Source of the DNA: Metarhizium brunneum
Lineage: Eukaryota; Ascomycota; Sordariomycetes; Hypocreales; Clavicipitaceae
Direction of reading: 5' to 3'
NCBI RefSeq assembly: GCF_013426205.1
Contig: NC_089425.1
Span: 558,001 to 622,000, forward strand
Length of the DNA: 64,000 nt
Shown here: in pieces, positions 11,326-20,618 of the stretch
Position numbering within the stretch: the stretch's first letter is position 1
Layout: every line of letters starts with the position of its first letter
Position numbers and translations under genes: made by a program
The notes under the pieces: model-generated
Databases searched by the model: none
Seen by the model: the letters and a program-made list of their open reading frames with translations, nothing else
Told to the model about the DNA's origin: nothing

Positions 11326-13639
11326 CTATCTACCTCTACGTGGATTGGTCTGATATGGCGAACGTTCAGGACTACTGATTTCTTCTTCCTCGCCTCCAAC
11401 CTCTGAAAAAGGGTTAAAAATGATACGTTGTAGACCGCGCGGCGTCCTAATCCTCTTCCAATTATCATAACTGCAACTTATAGCGCCTGCATAGACAGTG
11501 TCTACCGATCCTCTGCACATCGGACAGTTTCCCCTCCTACCTGGTTGGTCCCAATTGCCACGTTCTTGGAAAACGAATGATCTAGAAAGGCAAGTCGTAT
11601 GGAACATATGCTTGCAGTTGGTGATCACAGCGGCGTAGCTATTCATATTTTCAAGCTCTATCACGTCCTGGCAGATGCCGCACTCTCTATCCTCAGTGGG
11701 TGCAGATGGGTACAAGTGGTCGTTAGTGAAGTTCCACGTGGACACCTCCCAGGGAAACTGGTTGCCTGGGAAATTAGAGTTAGCAACTCTCACGTTCGGA
11801 TATGACTCGCTGTGCCACAGATACACTATTGGAGCAAAATAATCGTTACTCCTGCCAGAATCACGGCAAAATCTGCAACAGTAATTGGACATGGTCAAAA
11901 AAGGAACAGTTGTGCCAAAGTCCCGCAATAAGCCCTGATCAAAACAACCGCGATGAAATGCACATCCACATTGCAGGCTGATTTCAGGTTGAGATGTCTC
12001 TGTGCAGACTCTACATGAGGTCGGTGGCAGACGTCGGTCTTCGTTGTAAATTTTCAACCACTACTAAAACTTCGTATTAGTACACTCCAACTAGAAAGTA
12101 TCAGACTCGTACCTCTTCAGGAAATGTGCCTGATTGTTGGCTAGTGCTTGGACGTCGGCGCGTGTTTGGCTGTTGACGAGCTTCCTCACGACCCTGGTTG
12201 GTAGATCGTTGGCGGTTTGGCGACGGACTGCGAGGAGACGATGGCTGCTGGCTCGACCCGTTGCCTCGCTGTGCATTGGTGGAGGGTTCTTGGCTTGCTC
12301 TACTGTCCCGTGCTGTGCGTCTTGGGGTGCGTCGAACTACGGGTGGTGTGTTTTGCCTGGATGAGCCGGCTGGTGGTGATGGTGGCCGCTCTGGTTGTGC
12401 CGCACGCGGTGGATTACGCCGCAGTTGCTGACCCTCTGCCTGCAGTAGCCGCCGTTCCGCTGCAGGGAGTGGCTGAGGCGGAGGATTTTGACCAGTGGCG
12501 GTGTAGTGCCTGTTAATGAAAGCTTGGCCCTCTTTGTAGCCACCCACGAAAGTGCTTCTTGCTATCCACTTTGTGTCGTCTCCCGACTGTAGCTTGATCC
12601 ACGTCATAGGATGTTGCTGGAGAGGCTCAGGCACAGGCAACAGAGATGCCACGAGAAGGATGCCAAGACGTCCGTCTCTTCGAAATTCGAAAAACTCAGC
12701 CTTTTTCATCGGCTGGATTTCATCAATGGCCACACCTGATAGGCCTACATCCGCCATCCTTCGAGCATAAGCAGGACGAGAACCGTAACCTTCTAGGGGG
12801 CGAGTGGAGAAAATAACAATATTTTTGCTAGGGGCCTTTCCTTCAATTCTTGCCGTTTCCCTGTAGCCGGTGTCTGGATGAATAATTTTAAAGTACTGAC
12901 GCCCGTTTCGTTCCTGCAATTGGCCGTCCAAAGCCAGAGTCCCGTATGTCGGCTCGCCATCGTCGCTTTCTCCATTGTCGCTTTCAAATTCTCCTTCTGA
13001 AGCAAATGTCGGGACACCATCGCCATCATCATAATGTTCGGTGTCTGTCCCACTGTGGAGACCCTGTGGGTTTGGATCGCTGGCAGCATTTCCCCTGCGA
13101 CGACTTCGGTTGTCATCCGCGGCGGGTTGCCTGTCACGCTGGCGGCGGTGATCGCGTGGGATCGATTCACTGGGTCGGGCGGGCCGCCCGCCTGAACCGG
13201 ATGGTCCCGGACGAGAGTCTGGCTGAGGACTTGGTTCTGATTGTGTATCAGAGGAAGCTTCTGTTGTTGGTCGATCCATATCGACATCACTTGTCTGTAA
13301 GCCAATCGGGATCTCCTGCTCGTTGGCATCCCCAGACTCTGCGCTATTTCCATTGGTATTTTGCCTTCGCGGGGGTTGCCGCTGTGGATCTTGCCTTGGA
13401 GTGGCTTCTCTTTGTGAAGCTTGTCTTGAGGGGGCTCTCCGGGAATCTTGGTTTGGCAGGACCTGCGTTTGAGAGGCCCGCCTCCGACCTCGTGTTTGAG
13501 GTGGTGGGGGAGGTTCGTTGCCAGCGGTAAATTCTTCCGCTACATCCTCTAGATTGGATCGCGTCCGCCCGGACCGGGTCCGCGCAAGGCGGGGGCTTTG
13601 CTGTCCCTCTCTGACGATGTCTTGATCAGCTCTACTCAT
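11326..13639 (-). CDS. tandem RING-finger protein with long disordered N-terminal region (2 exons)
   Basis: Exon 1 (13639-12113) and exon 2 (12060-11326) join across a 52-base intron with a GTACGAG donor and an ACTAATAC branch point, giving 753 residues. Residues 1-240 are Gln/Arg/Pro/Ser-rich and disordered. About 240-390 is a folded segment with alternating charged and hydrophobic stretches, then more disorder. The C terminus has two zinc-binding modules: CRVC...CGCAFHRGC...CRFC and a RING-H2 module, CGIC...NCKHMFHTTC...CPMC. RING-H2 domains recruit E2 enzymes, so a ubiquitin ligase is likely. The start is the first ATG after an upstream hydrophobic leader; a TATA box lies 78 bases upstream. 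It is divergent from the FRE-like gene. Confidence 0.8.
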
Positions 13640-13716
13640 TGTAATGATAATGTAGATGCAGGTAAGGTAGATGAGAAAGAAAGAAGTAATAACGTCCTGA
13701 AAGGACAAGCTGAGGA

Positions 13717-13723
13717 TTTTATA
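13717..13723 (-). promoter_or_regulatory. TATA box of the tandem-RING gene
   Basis: TATAAAA on the minus strand, 78 bases before the ATG at 13639. It lies inside the roughly 275-base region shared with the divergent ferric-reductase-like gene. Confidence 0.45.
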
Positions 13724-13914
13724 CCTGAATCTCGGCCATTATCTAACTTTCAAAGTTCAGAAGACGAGAAACAAGCCCTTAGACTCGGGGTTCGAAAACA
13801 ATGCCTTACCGCTCAATACTTGGAGCCAAGTTCCAAGCTTCACGAACCGAAATCTCGCGGTTTATCATTCAACCTCACTTTCTGGCAGTGTAAAATGTAT
13901 TCCCTTAGTCGTGC

Positions 13915-15597
13915 ATGTTCAGATTTTCCTTCCACAATTCATCCCGCCCCAAAAAAAAAATGTTTGGCATTATCAACGCATTTCAAATTTCTGCACTGGT
14001 CTTTGTCGCTCTTTACAGCTCGTTGCGACGATGGGATGCGTGGATTATACGTCACTTACAACTCATCGCCCTGAAGTACAGCAATTGTACAGGAAGATGG
14101 CAGATATCTACAAAGGATGTAGTAATCTTGCTGCTCTTTGTGGGCGTTAACATTGGTTTGATGCTGCGCCAAATCAGCCACCTCCCAATCCACCAGTCTT
14201 CTGGCCAGCTCGCGGTTTTGAACATGACCCTGTTATTCCTCGGCGGCAGGACTAACCCACTCGTGGATGTTCTTCAAATATCGGCTGCTACCTTTCAATT
14301 TTATTTTTACTGCGTAGCAGCACTAAGTATCGCACAGGCTCTCATTCACGCGTTCAACACCGCCCAAGGAACGACACAGTTCACAACCGGCGTGATAGCA
14401 CTAGGCTGTGTGCTAGGGTTGATCCTGAGGTACGCAATATCCCACACCGCAGAAAAATGCGGTAAAAGGACTTGCTCAATTTGGATTCGCAAGGTAATGA
14501 GTGTGGGTTGTTGGCCTCTGCCCCCTCTCATTACCATAGCCACGGTTTGGCATTTGAACCAGGTTTCTCTTGAGGAGCAATGGGTTTCTTTGGTAGTAAG
14601 TTTGATTGGTGGACTGCTATGGCTCACATCTGAATTAATTTGGATGTATAACTACTTTCATCACGGTCGTGCAATCGCCACAATGGAGGGACAAGACGGT
14701 CGTGTCTTGAATATTCAGCTGAAGAAGCCCATCAAAGCCAGACCCGGGTATTTCTACATAAGGGCACCCGAGCTGTCGCCTGCGATGCAGAGTCAGCCCA
14801 TCCATATGCTATGGTGGCAGCCAAATGCACCTTCGATACAGCATTTTGCAGTGTTGACCAACCAGGTGAAACGGGCTCCTTCTCTCGGGCGCTTTCCCAT
14901 TCGATTGGATGGACCTTACCAGGAAGACCTGCATTTAGGCAAATATGAGGCCGTGATGTTTGTCGCTCAAGGGCCTGCTCTTTCTCGAGTTCTACCGCAT
15001 CTCCTTTATCTGACCACCAGAATAACGCGAGACAAATTTGCCAAGGTGCAAAGCAATCGGTGGTACCTGGATGGCTTATTCAGTGACAAAACGCGGAAGG
15101 TCGATTTATATTGGAAAATGGATCAAAACGATGACATCTCCTCTGTTAGCGCATATTTCGACGAACTAAGCGACTGCGGAGCTGACAGCAAGGTGCAAGC
15201 TTGGATATTCTACCCTGAAGGTCTTCCAAGACAGACAAGACTTCCAAGGCCAAAAGGCAGGCAACACTGGTTTCCATTTGACGGGGATTTTCTACGACAA
15301 GTGTCTTCAGCGATTGAAACGCAGTCAAAGAGAACACCAGGGCGAGCGAAAGTAGTCAGTAAGTTCATCGCTATCTGGAAACGATGCAAATGCTCCTTCG
15401 CTAACTGTCTAGTTTGTGGTTCCGAAGTGTTCAACTCGACTGTTCGAAGAGACATTAGAAATTACATCCAGGCCGATAACCTGATTAGTCTCAGCGAGCT
15501 GGTCACTATGTCTTGGGCGACAAACGAGAAGGGCAACAAGCAACAGCAAAAGCTCAGGAAGACAGATGTCGGACATGCAGGCCATAGCGAAAAATAG
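13915..15597 (+). CDS. ferric-reductase-like (FRE/NOX family) membrane protein, heme and cofactor motifs altered
   Basis: A single 560-codon frame; starts at 13915 or 13960 (MFGIINA). The layout is that of fungal metalloreductases: five to seven membrane segments (about residues 17-245), a FAD-binding part (about 255-335, ending RLDGPYQEDLHLG), and a NAD(P)-binding part starting VMFVAQGPALSRVLPHLLYL and ending CGSEVFNSTVRRDI. The usual GGRxN segment is present (LGGRTNP). Aligning by eye, the first His of each heme-ligand pair is replaced (Phe131, Cys199), while the second is kept (His145, His213). The HPF(S/T) FAD motif reads QPIH, and the GG.G nucleotide loop reads GPAL. FRE-type genes are common Starship cargo. 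Activity is doubtful. Confidence 0.82.
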   Translation: MFRFSFHNSSRPKKKMFGIINAFQISALVFVALYSSLRRWDAWIIRHLQLIALKYSNCTGRWQISTKDVVILLLFVGVNIGLMLRQISHLPIHQSSGQLAVLNMTLLFLGGRTNPLVDVLQISAATFQFYFYCVAALSIAQALIHAFNTAQGTTQFTTGVIALGCVLGLILRYAISHTAEKCGKRTCSIWIRKVMSVGCWPLPPLITIATVWHLNQVSLEEQWVSLVVSLIGGLLWLTSELIWMYNYFHHGRAIATMEGQDGRVLNIQLKKPIKARPGYFYIRAPELSPAMQSQPIHMLWWQPNAPSIQHFAVLTNQVKRAPSLGRFPIRLDGPYQEDLHLGKYEAVMFVAQGPALSRVLPHLLYLTTRITRDKFAKVQSNRWYLDGLFSDKTRKVDLYWKMDQNDDISSVSAYFDELSDCGADSKVQAWIFYPEGLPRQTRLPRPKGRQHWFPFDGDFLRQVSSAIETQSKRTPGRAKVVSKFIAIWKRCKCSFANCLVCGSEVFNSTVRRDIRNYIQADNLISLSELVTMSWATNEKGNKQQQKLRKTDVGHAGHSEK

Positions 15598-15894
15598 ATC
15601 TAAGATCCATAGATCTATTACTTCTGGGCTACGCTTCAAGCTCTCTAAGTAAAAATTCATTTTCTTAAATATAGAAAACTTAGTTCTTCTGCTGTATTTG
15701 CCACATACCAAGAGCCTCAAGGCCCGCCAGCGTAGACGGGAGGAAGCGCCGCTTTAACTCGGAAAGGACGTGGATCTGAGAGCAGATCTGTCAGACAGAT
15801 TCCAAAATCTGCCAAACTGGAAACGAGAAACTTTTTTAAACCAAAATAAAGTGCTTCTTCATCTAATTAAAGCTGGCTTTCTTTATCCTCTGCA

Positions 15895-16161
15895 TCAAGC
15901 GTCACTCAATGTCATCGGAGTCGGTGTAGTTGGTCGGAAAATGAAACGGCTACGGCGAGGCTGCCTTGTCGGCAAACATCTACAGTTGGCTTTCGCCGGC
16001 GGAAAGGCATAGATCTTCATCTCCAGCTCTTTCACATACTGTTCTAAATCATCCACCCTTTGAATCAATCCGGCACAATTCAAAGCACAGCATTGTTGCA
16101 CGTCAGGGTGGCGCTTAATATCCGAGTGGCCAACAGCAGCCCCGTCAGTTGCCCGCCTCAT
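15895..16161 (-). CDS. small coiled-coil protein candidate
   Basis: An 88-residue frame starting at an ATG (MRRATDG). Residues about 20-55 hold a Cys pair (QQCCALNC) and a heptad-like helix, LIQRVDDLEQYVKELEMKI; the tail is basic (QPRRSRF) then Pro/Thr-rich. No domain is recognised. It sits among other small helical proteins of the same kind, which raises its odds. An upstream exon is possible. Confidence 0.4.
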   Translation of the reverse strand: MRRATDGAAVGHSDIKRHPDVQQCCALNCAGLIQRVDDLEQYVKELEMKIYAFPPAKANCRCLPTRQPRRSRFIFRPTTPTPMTLSDA

Positions 16162-16587
16162 TGTTTCAACAATAGTATCGTCTGCGTCACCCGCTTCAGG
16201 TATGCTTACGAGAAATCGACACAGAGAATGCTACACCTAGTAGCTCAACAGAAATAACGACACCATCTCTTGTATTTATACTTTTTTTGCCCAGGTCCTA
16301 CTGTACCAGTACTACGCACTGCGAACACGTCAGTGACTCTTAACGGTCTATTTTTGGACGATTTTTGATAACAATGCATGGTGTGATTTGTTTCTATTTT
16401 TTGCAGCGGAGCAAAGTTCTTGAAGCGGCGCTTGCAGGATTGCTAGTAGATGTGATTAGGACCAGTCACTAACAGGGGAGCCGACGAATCATAGGTGCCC
16501 GCTGCAGCGCTAGGTATCACCTGTGCCTTCTAATATGGGCCGCCTGACACCTGACGGAAGTGCTAGGACATGGCAAGAGCCTGCGTG

Positions 16588-16595
16588 TATAAATA
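16588..16595 (+). promoter_or_regulatory. TATA box of the 16660 gene
   Basis: TATAAATA 65 bases before the ATG at 16660. Confidence 0.5.
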
Positions 16596-16659
16596 TCGCT
16601 TCATTTCCCTCCACGTCATGGAAACATAAGTCGTAGTAACGCAACTACCGTAGAGTAGG

Positions 16660-17035
16660 ATGGCCGAAAGCAAAGATGCTTATATTCTTCTCGAAGAAGA
16701 GAGAGCGAAGCATGAAGCGACCAAGGCCGAGCTAGAGCAATATCGCAATTGTTGTGAAGGTTGGGAGTCTGCTTACAATGCTTCCTCGGCCATAGTCACT
16801 CAGCTCAGTGCAAAGGTATCCTACCTTGAAAGGATGTTGTGTGCCGCACAAACTCGCCATCTACAGCTCATGACCGAAAACGGCAGACTCAATCTGACGA
16901 TCCGGCATTTAGTATGAAGCATCCCCTCAACAATCTACCATATGAACTAATGTTTCTTAGGCTCCATGGAGTTGGATTAGCATCCCACCAGCGAGCTCTT
17001 GCCCAGCTCTGGAGTCTGAGGATAACGACTACTAA
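16660..17035 (+). CDS. small coiled-coil protein, WESAY family (2 exons)
   Basis: Exon 1 (16660-16911) and exon 2 (16961-17035) flank a 49-base intron (GTATGA donor, ACTAAT branch, TTTCTTAG acceptor) and give 108 residues. Residues 5-84 form an almost unbroken charged helix with heptad spacing, so a coiled coil is likely. The core CCEGWESAYNASSAIVTQLS and AKVSYLE is repeated with close spacing in the protein encoded at 39423-39644 (CCQSWESAYYAAQAQIVQLH, AKVAYLE). These two are paralogues 23 kb apart on opposite strands. A TATA box precedes the gene. The family and function are unknown; oligomerisation is the only role the sequence suggests. Confidence 0.7.
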
Positions 17036-17166
17036 GAGGTGAAAGAAGACGACACAAAGGGGGAAGGTGATCAAAGTGATTGTTAGTAGCCACTTGGTGG
17101 TGGCCAAGGCAAAAATGTGAACAGTAACCGTAATTGTTATTGTAGACCCCATGGTTTCAACTATTC

Positions 17167-17397
17167 TCAGGGATCCTTGGCTTTTGTTGAAGCCACTGCG
17201 GCCTCAATACCTGCGAGCCTGCTTCTCAATGCTTGCACTTCCTTCGAAATTTCGAGGACGTGGGTTAGAACTACCCTGCGCCAGAATCTCGCAGATGCAC
17301 GATTCTGCTCAGAAACGTCCTGTAAATCTTCAGGCATAGATGCATCATTCTCCACCAATGTTAAATGTGCAATCTGACAATCACAACGCTCTCCCAT
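17167..17397 (-). CDS. small helical protein candidate
   Basis: A 76-residue frame starting at ATG 17397 (MGERCDCQIAHL). A longer reading with a GTG start is unlikely in a fungus. The second half is strongly helical with heptads (EISKEVQALRSRLAGIEAAV). A TATA-like TTATATATA lies about 100 bases upstream on the same strand near 17500. No known domain. It fits the cluster of small coiled-coil genes around it. Confidence 0.45.
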   Translation of the reverse strand: MGERCDCQIAHLTLVENDASMPEDLQDVSEQNRASARFWRRVVLTHVLEISKEVQALRSRLAGIEAAVASTKAKDP

Positions 17398-17684
17398 TGT
17401 GACAATAAATTTACCAACTTGCCTTCTGAATATTGATACTAGACTCGGTACGATATGAAGCAAGGCATGAACACCCACGGTCGTTTGTCAACCGCTATAT
17501 ATAATTATTGTCCCAAAGCACATGATCACACAATGCAGTTACTTCACACGGCACTCGGCAACATGCAACAAGTTGTATATTATCTATAGAAACACACCTC
17601 ACTACAAGACATTGAACGGGACACCCAATCGCAACACGATGTCAGACCTGTTGGTGATGACATTTTGTGAGTATCAACCAACAC

Positions 17685-18702
17685 TCACGCCTGAGACTTA
17701 TCTGCACGGCACGCCCCCGTCATAGTTTGTATCACTGTGATGGTTGTAGCGGCAATGGTTGGGCCCAGGGCTGATTTGGTGTTGCCTGCTGTGGAAGAGG
17801 CTGTCTGTGCTGATGGAGTTGTTGTAGTGGGGGCAGCGGTCGTGGGAACAGGCGTGCTAGTGGCTGTACTACTCATGGTGGGATCTGGCAGGGGAACCAG
17901 GGCCAAACAACTTGCAGGATTGCATGTTCCAGGTGTGGTTGGATTAGGTTGCGTTGGCGCTGATGTTCGTGGACCTAGCGTATGCGCCGTGGGGTTGACA
18001 GCGGTTGCAGGCTTAGTATGGTCGGTATTGCTGCCCGGCCAGGTTGGCGCCTTTGACGATCCGTCAGAAGCAGTCTGGTCAAGAAAGAACCTTGTTGTGA
18101 GGCTGGCTACGGCCGTTGTCATGGTAGTCGTGATGGCTATGGTCCCACTAGTCGTCGTCAAAGTATTTGTGACAACGGCCGCGACAGGCTCAACGCACCC
18201 CAAGCGACCCTCCAGGTATCTATTTATGGCTTTTGCGTCACCGCTACCCCGGCTGTTTGCAATCACAGCGCTGTTGCACATCGGCGATGGTTGCCCAACA
18301 CACAACCTTTTACCGTTAGCTGGCATCGAACGGGTGGGATGTTTGACACAAATACCAATGAATGGAGGCAGCGCCGGCCGGGGCTTCGGAGGGAAGGTTG
18401 AATTCGGCAATTTGGCGCCCTGAACAAGCCATTTGCCCAAACTGAACAGTTATTGGCAGAAATTCGTCGTTCTCAAATTGCAGGATTGCTTCGCAAGGGC
18501 CTACACTGTTAGACGCGCTGTCGACGCTGCTCCAAGTTCAGTACGGAAGGCCAAATTTAGAAAGACCGGGAGTATGCACGCACTAAGCAGACACCAATTC
18601 ACCAGCCTTCAGGGGCAGCGGCGGATCAGACTGGCAAATTGTTGGTAAAGTCGCCATGCCAGCGGCAACATTGCATGCTCCAATGATAGTAAAGAACCGC
18701 AT
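17685..18702 (-). CDS. secreted Thr/Ser-rich protein (several exons)
   Basis: The ATG at 18702 starts a signal-peptide-like leader (MRFFTIIGACNVAAGMATLP). A middle exon (about 18520-18380) reads EAILQFENDEFLPITVQFG and APAGAASIHW. An intron with a GTATTT donor and GCTAAC branch joins it to LCVGQPSPMCNSAVIANS. This core resembles small fungal secreted proteins of the form PxGxAxIxWxCxGxxPxCxxAxI, with two Cys after the Trp. The remaining 170 residues are Thr/Ser/Pro-rich, suited to heavy O-glycosylation and possibly a cell-wall or membrane anchor. The first intron, near 18600, could not be placed exactly, so the N-terminal joins are uncertain. Confidence 0.6.
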
Positions 18703-18949
18703 ATTGTGGAGTGTTGAGTGAAGAAGCTCAAAATAGAAGTAGTTTGCAAGCCAGACAGTAGGGCCTCGGGAGAAATTTATAAGTCATTTACGGCCACTGG
18801 TTCTGAGACTTTGATTCTTAAAATTGGGCACTTCAGATCTTTGCAACAGTTCTTCTAGATGCAGGATGCCAGCTCTCTTCCCTAGGCTTTCACTCTAACT
18901 CACTCTCGTTCTGGCTATAAGAGACACCCTGTGCGTGCCCCTGATGACA

Positions 18950-19385
18950 ATGGACAAACTTAACTCACTCAAAATGTACTCCGAATCAGACTTCACACTT
19001 CCTTTTGAGCAGATTTTAGACTGCGGCCTAGCATCCATGGCCCCTGAAGCACCAATGACCGATTCACTTGGGGCTCCGTTGACTTCCGAGAAGCAGTAAG
19101 TGCCACATCCCTAGTAGGTCCGAGAAGCATCCTGATTGGGCAAGTATCCTTCAATGTATACTTCAGAAACTAGAGCACCTCGAGAAGGATGTTGGTCAGA
19201 GTACACGTCTGGAGAAGAGGTTTGATACAGTCGATAGAGAGCTATCAAATAACTCCAGACTTGAGGGGATTGAGAAAGACATTGGAAAGCTGCGAGATTC
19301 CATCAATAGCCTAGCAAATGACTTGAGGAGTTTCTCCGTAGAGGTGAACATGAGGCTCAAGGAAGCGAACTATCCTGCGGAATGA
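18950..19385 (+). CDS. small coiled-coil protein candidate (2 exons)
   Basis: Exon 1 starts MDKLNSLKMYSESDFTLPFE and runs to a good GTAAGT donor at about 19096. Exon 2 (from about 19166) is a clear coiled coil (LEHLEKDVGQSTRLEKRF, then IEKDIGKLRDSINSLANDL), ending at TGA 19383-19385. The obvious acceptor TTCAG leaves the two exons one base out of phase. Either a less obvious acceptor is used or the gene carries a small indel. No known domain. Confidence 0.4.
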
Positions 19386-19502
19386 TGAGATGGTGCGGAA
19401 TCTAGAAATGAAACCTAGGAAACTAGACACTCCTGTAAAGTATATATGTAGGACTATTTCCCTTCGACAGGGCTCGTAGCTGCAAATCCCATAAGGAGCA
19501 CC

Positions 19503-19998
19503 ATGGACCGCCATAAAACGCTGCCTCCAGTACCTACTCGCCAGCAGGACCCTGAGAAACTTGGCTCGTTCTCACCAGAGACATACATCCAATTGCTGGA
19601 AGACGAAAACGAGCAGCTGCGGCTTCGCAACCAAGAATTAATTAAGCAGATGCGTGCATTGGAAGCCAAATTGGCTGCAGAAATACAGATTAAGGCGAGT
19701 TTGTCTGAAAATTTGAAGGAGACGAAGGGTGAAATCAGGCGTCGCGATGAGACCATCGCCAACATTGCAGGAAGAATCGTCCAGGAGTTTCAGCGCTATG
19801 CCGACTCCGTACAAGGTCAGTCTGTGGAAGAAGGATACATTCCGATTGGCTATAGCTATTTCGATTCAAGTTCTTGAAATTAGTTTGAACAAATTTCAGA
19901 TTCTACGAAATAGATCTTAAAATGAACCATTCTCCCCTCCAGGTTCTCAAAACCAAGATGAAAGTCGTAATTATCAGGCAGCATCCAGGGGACAGTGA
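19503..19998 (+). CDS. small coiled-coil protein (probably 2 exons)
   Basis: The frame from 19503 begins MDRHKTLPPVPTRQQDPEKL and continues as a long helix with heptads from about residue 28 to 95 (LLEDENEQLRLRNQELIKQM, AKLAAEIQIKASLSE). An intron 19816-19942 (GTCAGT donor, CTCCAG acceptor) would give 122 residues ending SRNYQAASRGQ. Without it the frame stops at 19877. Function unknown. It lies directly upstream of the MADS-like gene on the same strand. Confidence 0.6.
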
Positions 19999-20121
19999 GT
20001 GACTGGTTGAAACACGCGGACTCATGGCGGCAGGCTACCATATTTTTAGCAACTTCGGGCCGGATCTCAGGGCCGGCGGCTAATTCTTTCGGCGCGACTG
20101 TTTGGACGCGTCCTGTACTAC

Positions 20122-20129
20122 TATATAAA
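20122..20129 (+). promoter_or_regulatory. TATA box of the MADS-like gene
   Basis: TATATAAA 76 bases before the ATG at 20205; it supports that ATG over longer upstream readings of the same frame. Confidence 0.5.
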
Positions 20130-20204
20130 CTCCCTTATGTGCGGTTCCGGTTCTTCAATTCAGCAAACAATTTCCTAGATTCTCAAACAGCTAGAAGGAT
20201 CACA

Positions 20205-20618
20205 ATGAAGACCCCAGTTGACAAACAATGGAAGCAGAGGACATCTGGCATCATGAAGAAGGCACATGGCATGCACTGGACTTTCGGAGTCAAAGTGGCC
20301 CTCTACCTGGAGCGAGACGGTGAGCTATTCGTATACCGCTCTCATGAAGACTTTGCCTGGGAAGCAGCTACCTTCCTGGCAAAGCAAATCCTAACTCCCA
20401 ACGACTTCATAACCCTTGCACAAGACATGAGTTCCAGGCGGGCTCAGCAGTCCACCCCGCTTCCATCATCAGAGCAGGGTCCGCCGCAGACACCAGTTTC
20501 CTCGTCAATTCCCACGCCAGTTTCCACGCCAGGTTCCTCAGAATGTTCAGTCACTGGTTCTAGAGCACCTCGTCGAACAAGGTCACATGCGACAACGCTC
20601 TTTAACATAGCAAACTAG
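20205..20618 (+). CDS. MADS-box-like small protein
   Basis: A 137-residue protein. Residues 8-45 read KQWKQRTSGIMKKAHGM then FGVKVALYLERDGELFVY. This matches the second half of a MADS box: (K)RR.G(L/I).KKA.EL....G..VAL......G.L..Y. The N-terminal KIEIK strand of a normal MADS box is missing. After the domain comes a short helix and a Pro/Ser/Thr-rich tail ending in a basic patch (RAPRRTRS). A DNA-binding role is possible but the truncated domain may only dimerise. It overlaps the 3' end of the convergent patatin-like gene by four bases. A second MADS-like protein is encoded at 43555-43869. Confidence 0.6.
   Translation: MKTPVDKQWKQRTSGIMKKAHGMHWTFGVKVALYLERDGELFVYRSHEDFAWEAATFLAKQILTPNDFITLAQDMSSRRAQQSTPLPSSEQGPPQTPVSSSIPTPVSTPGSSECSVTGSRAPRRTRSHATTLFNIAN

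Noticed and set aside
12793..13530. Long open frames on both strands inside the tandem-RING gene
   Set aside because: They reflect the biased composition of its disordered region and have no protein-like features.
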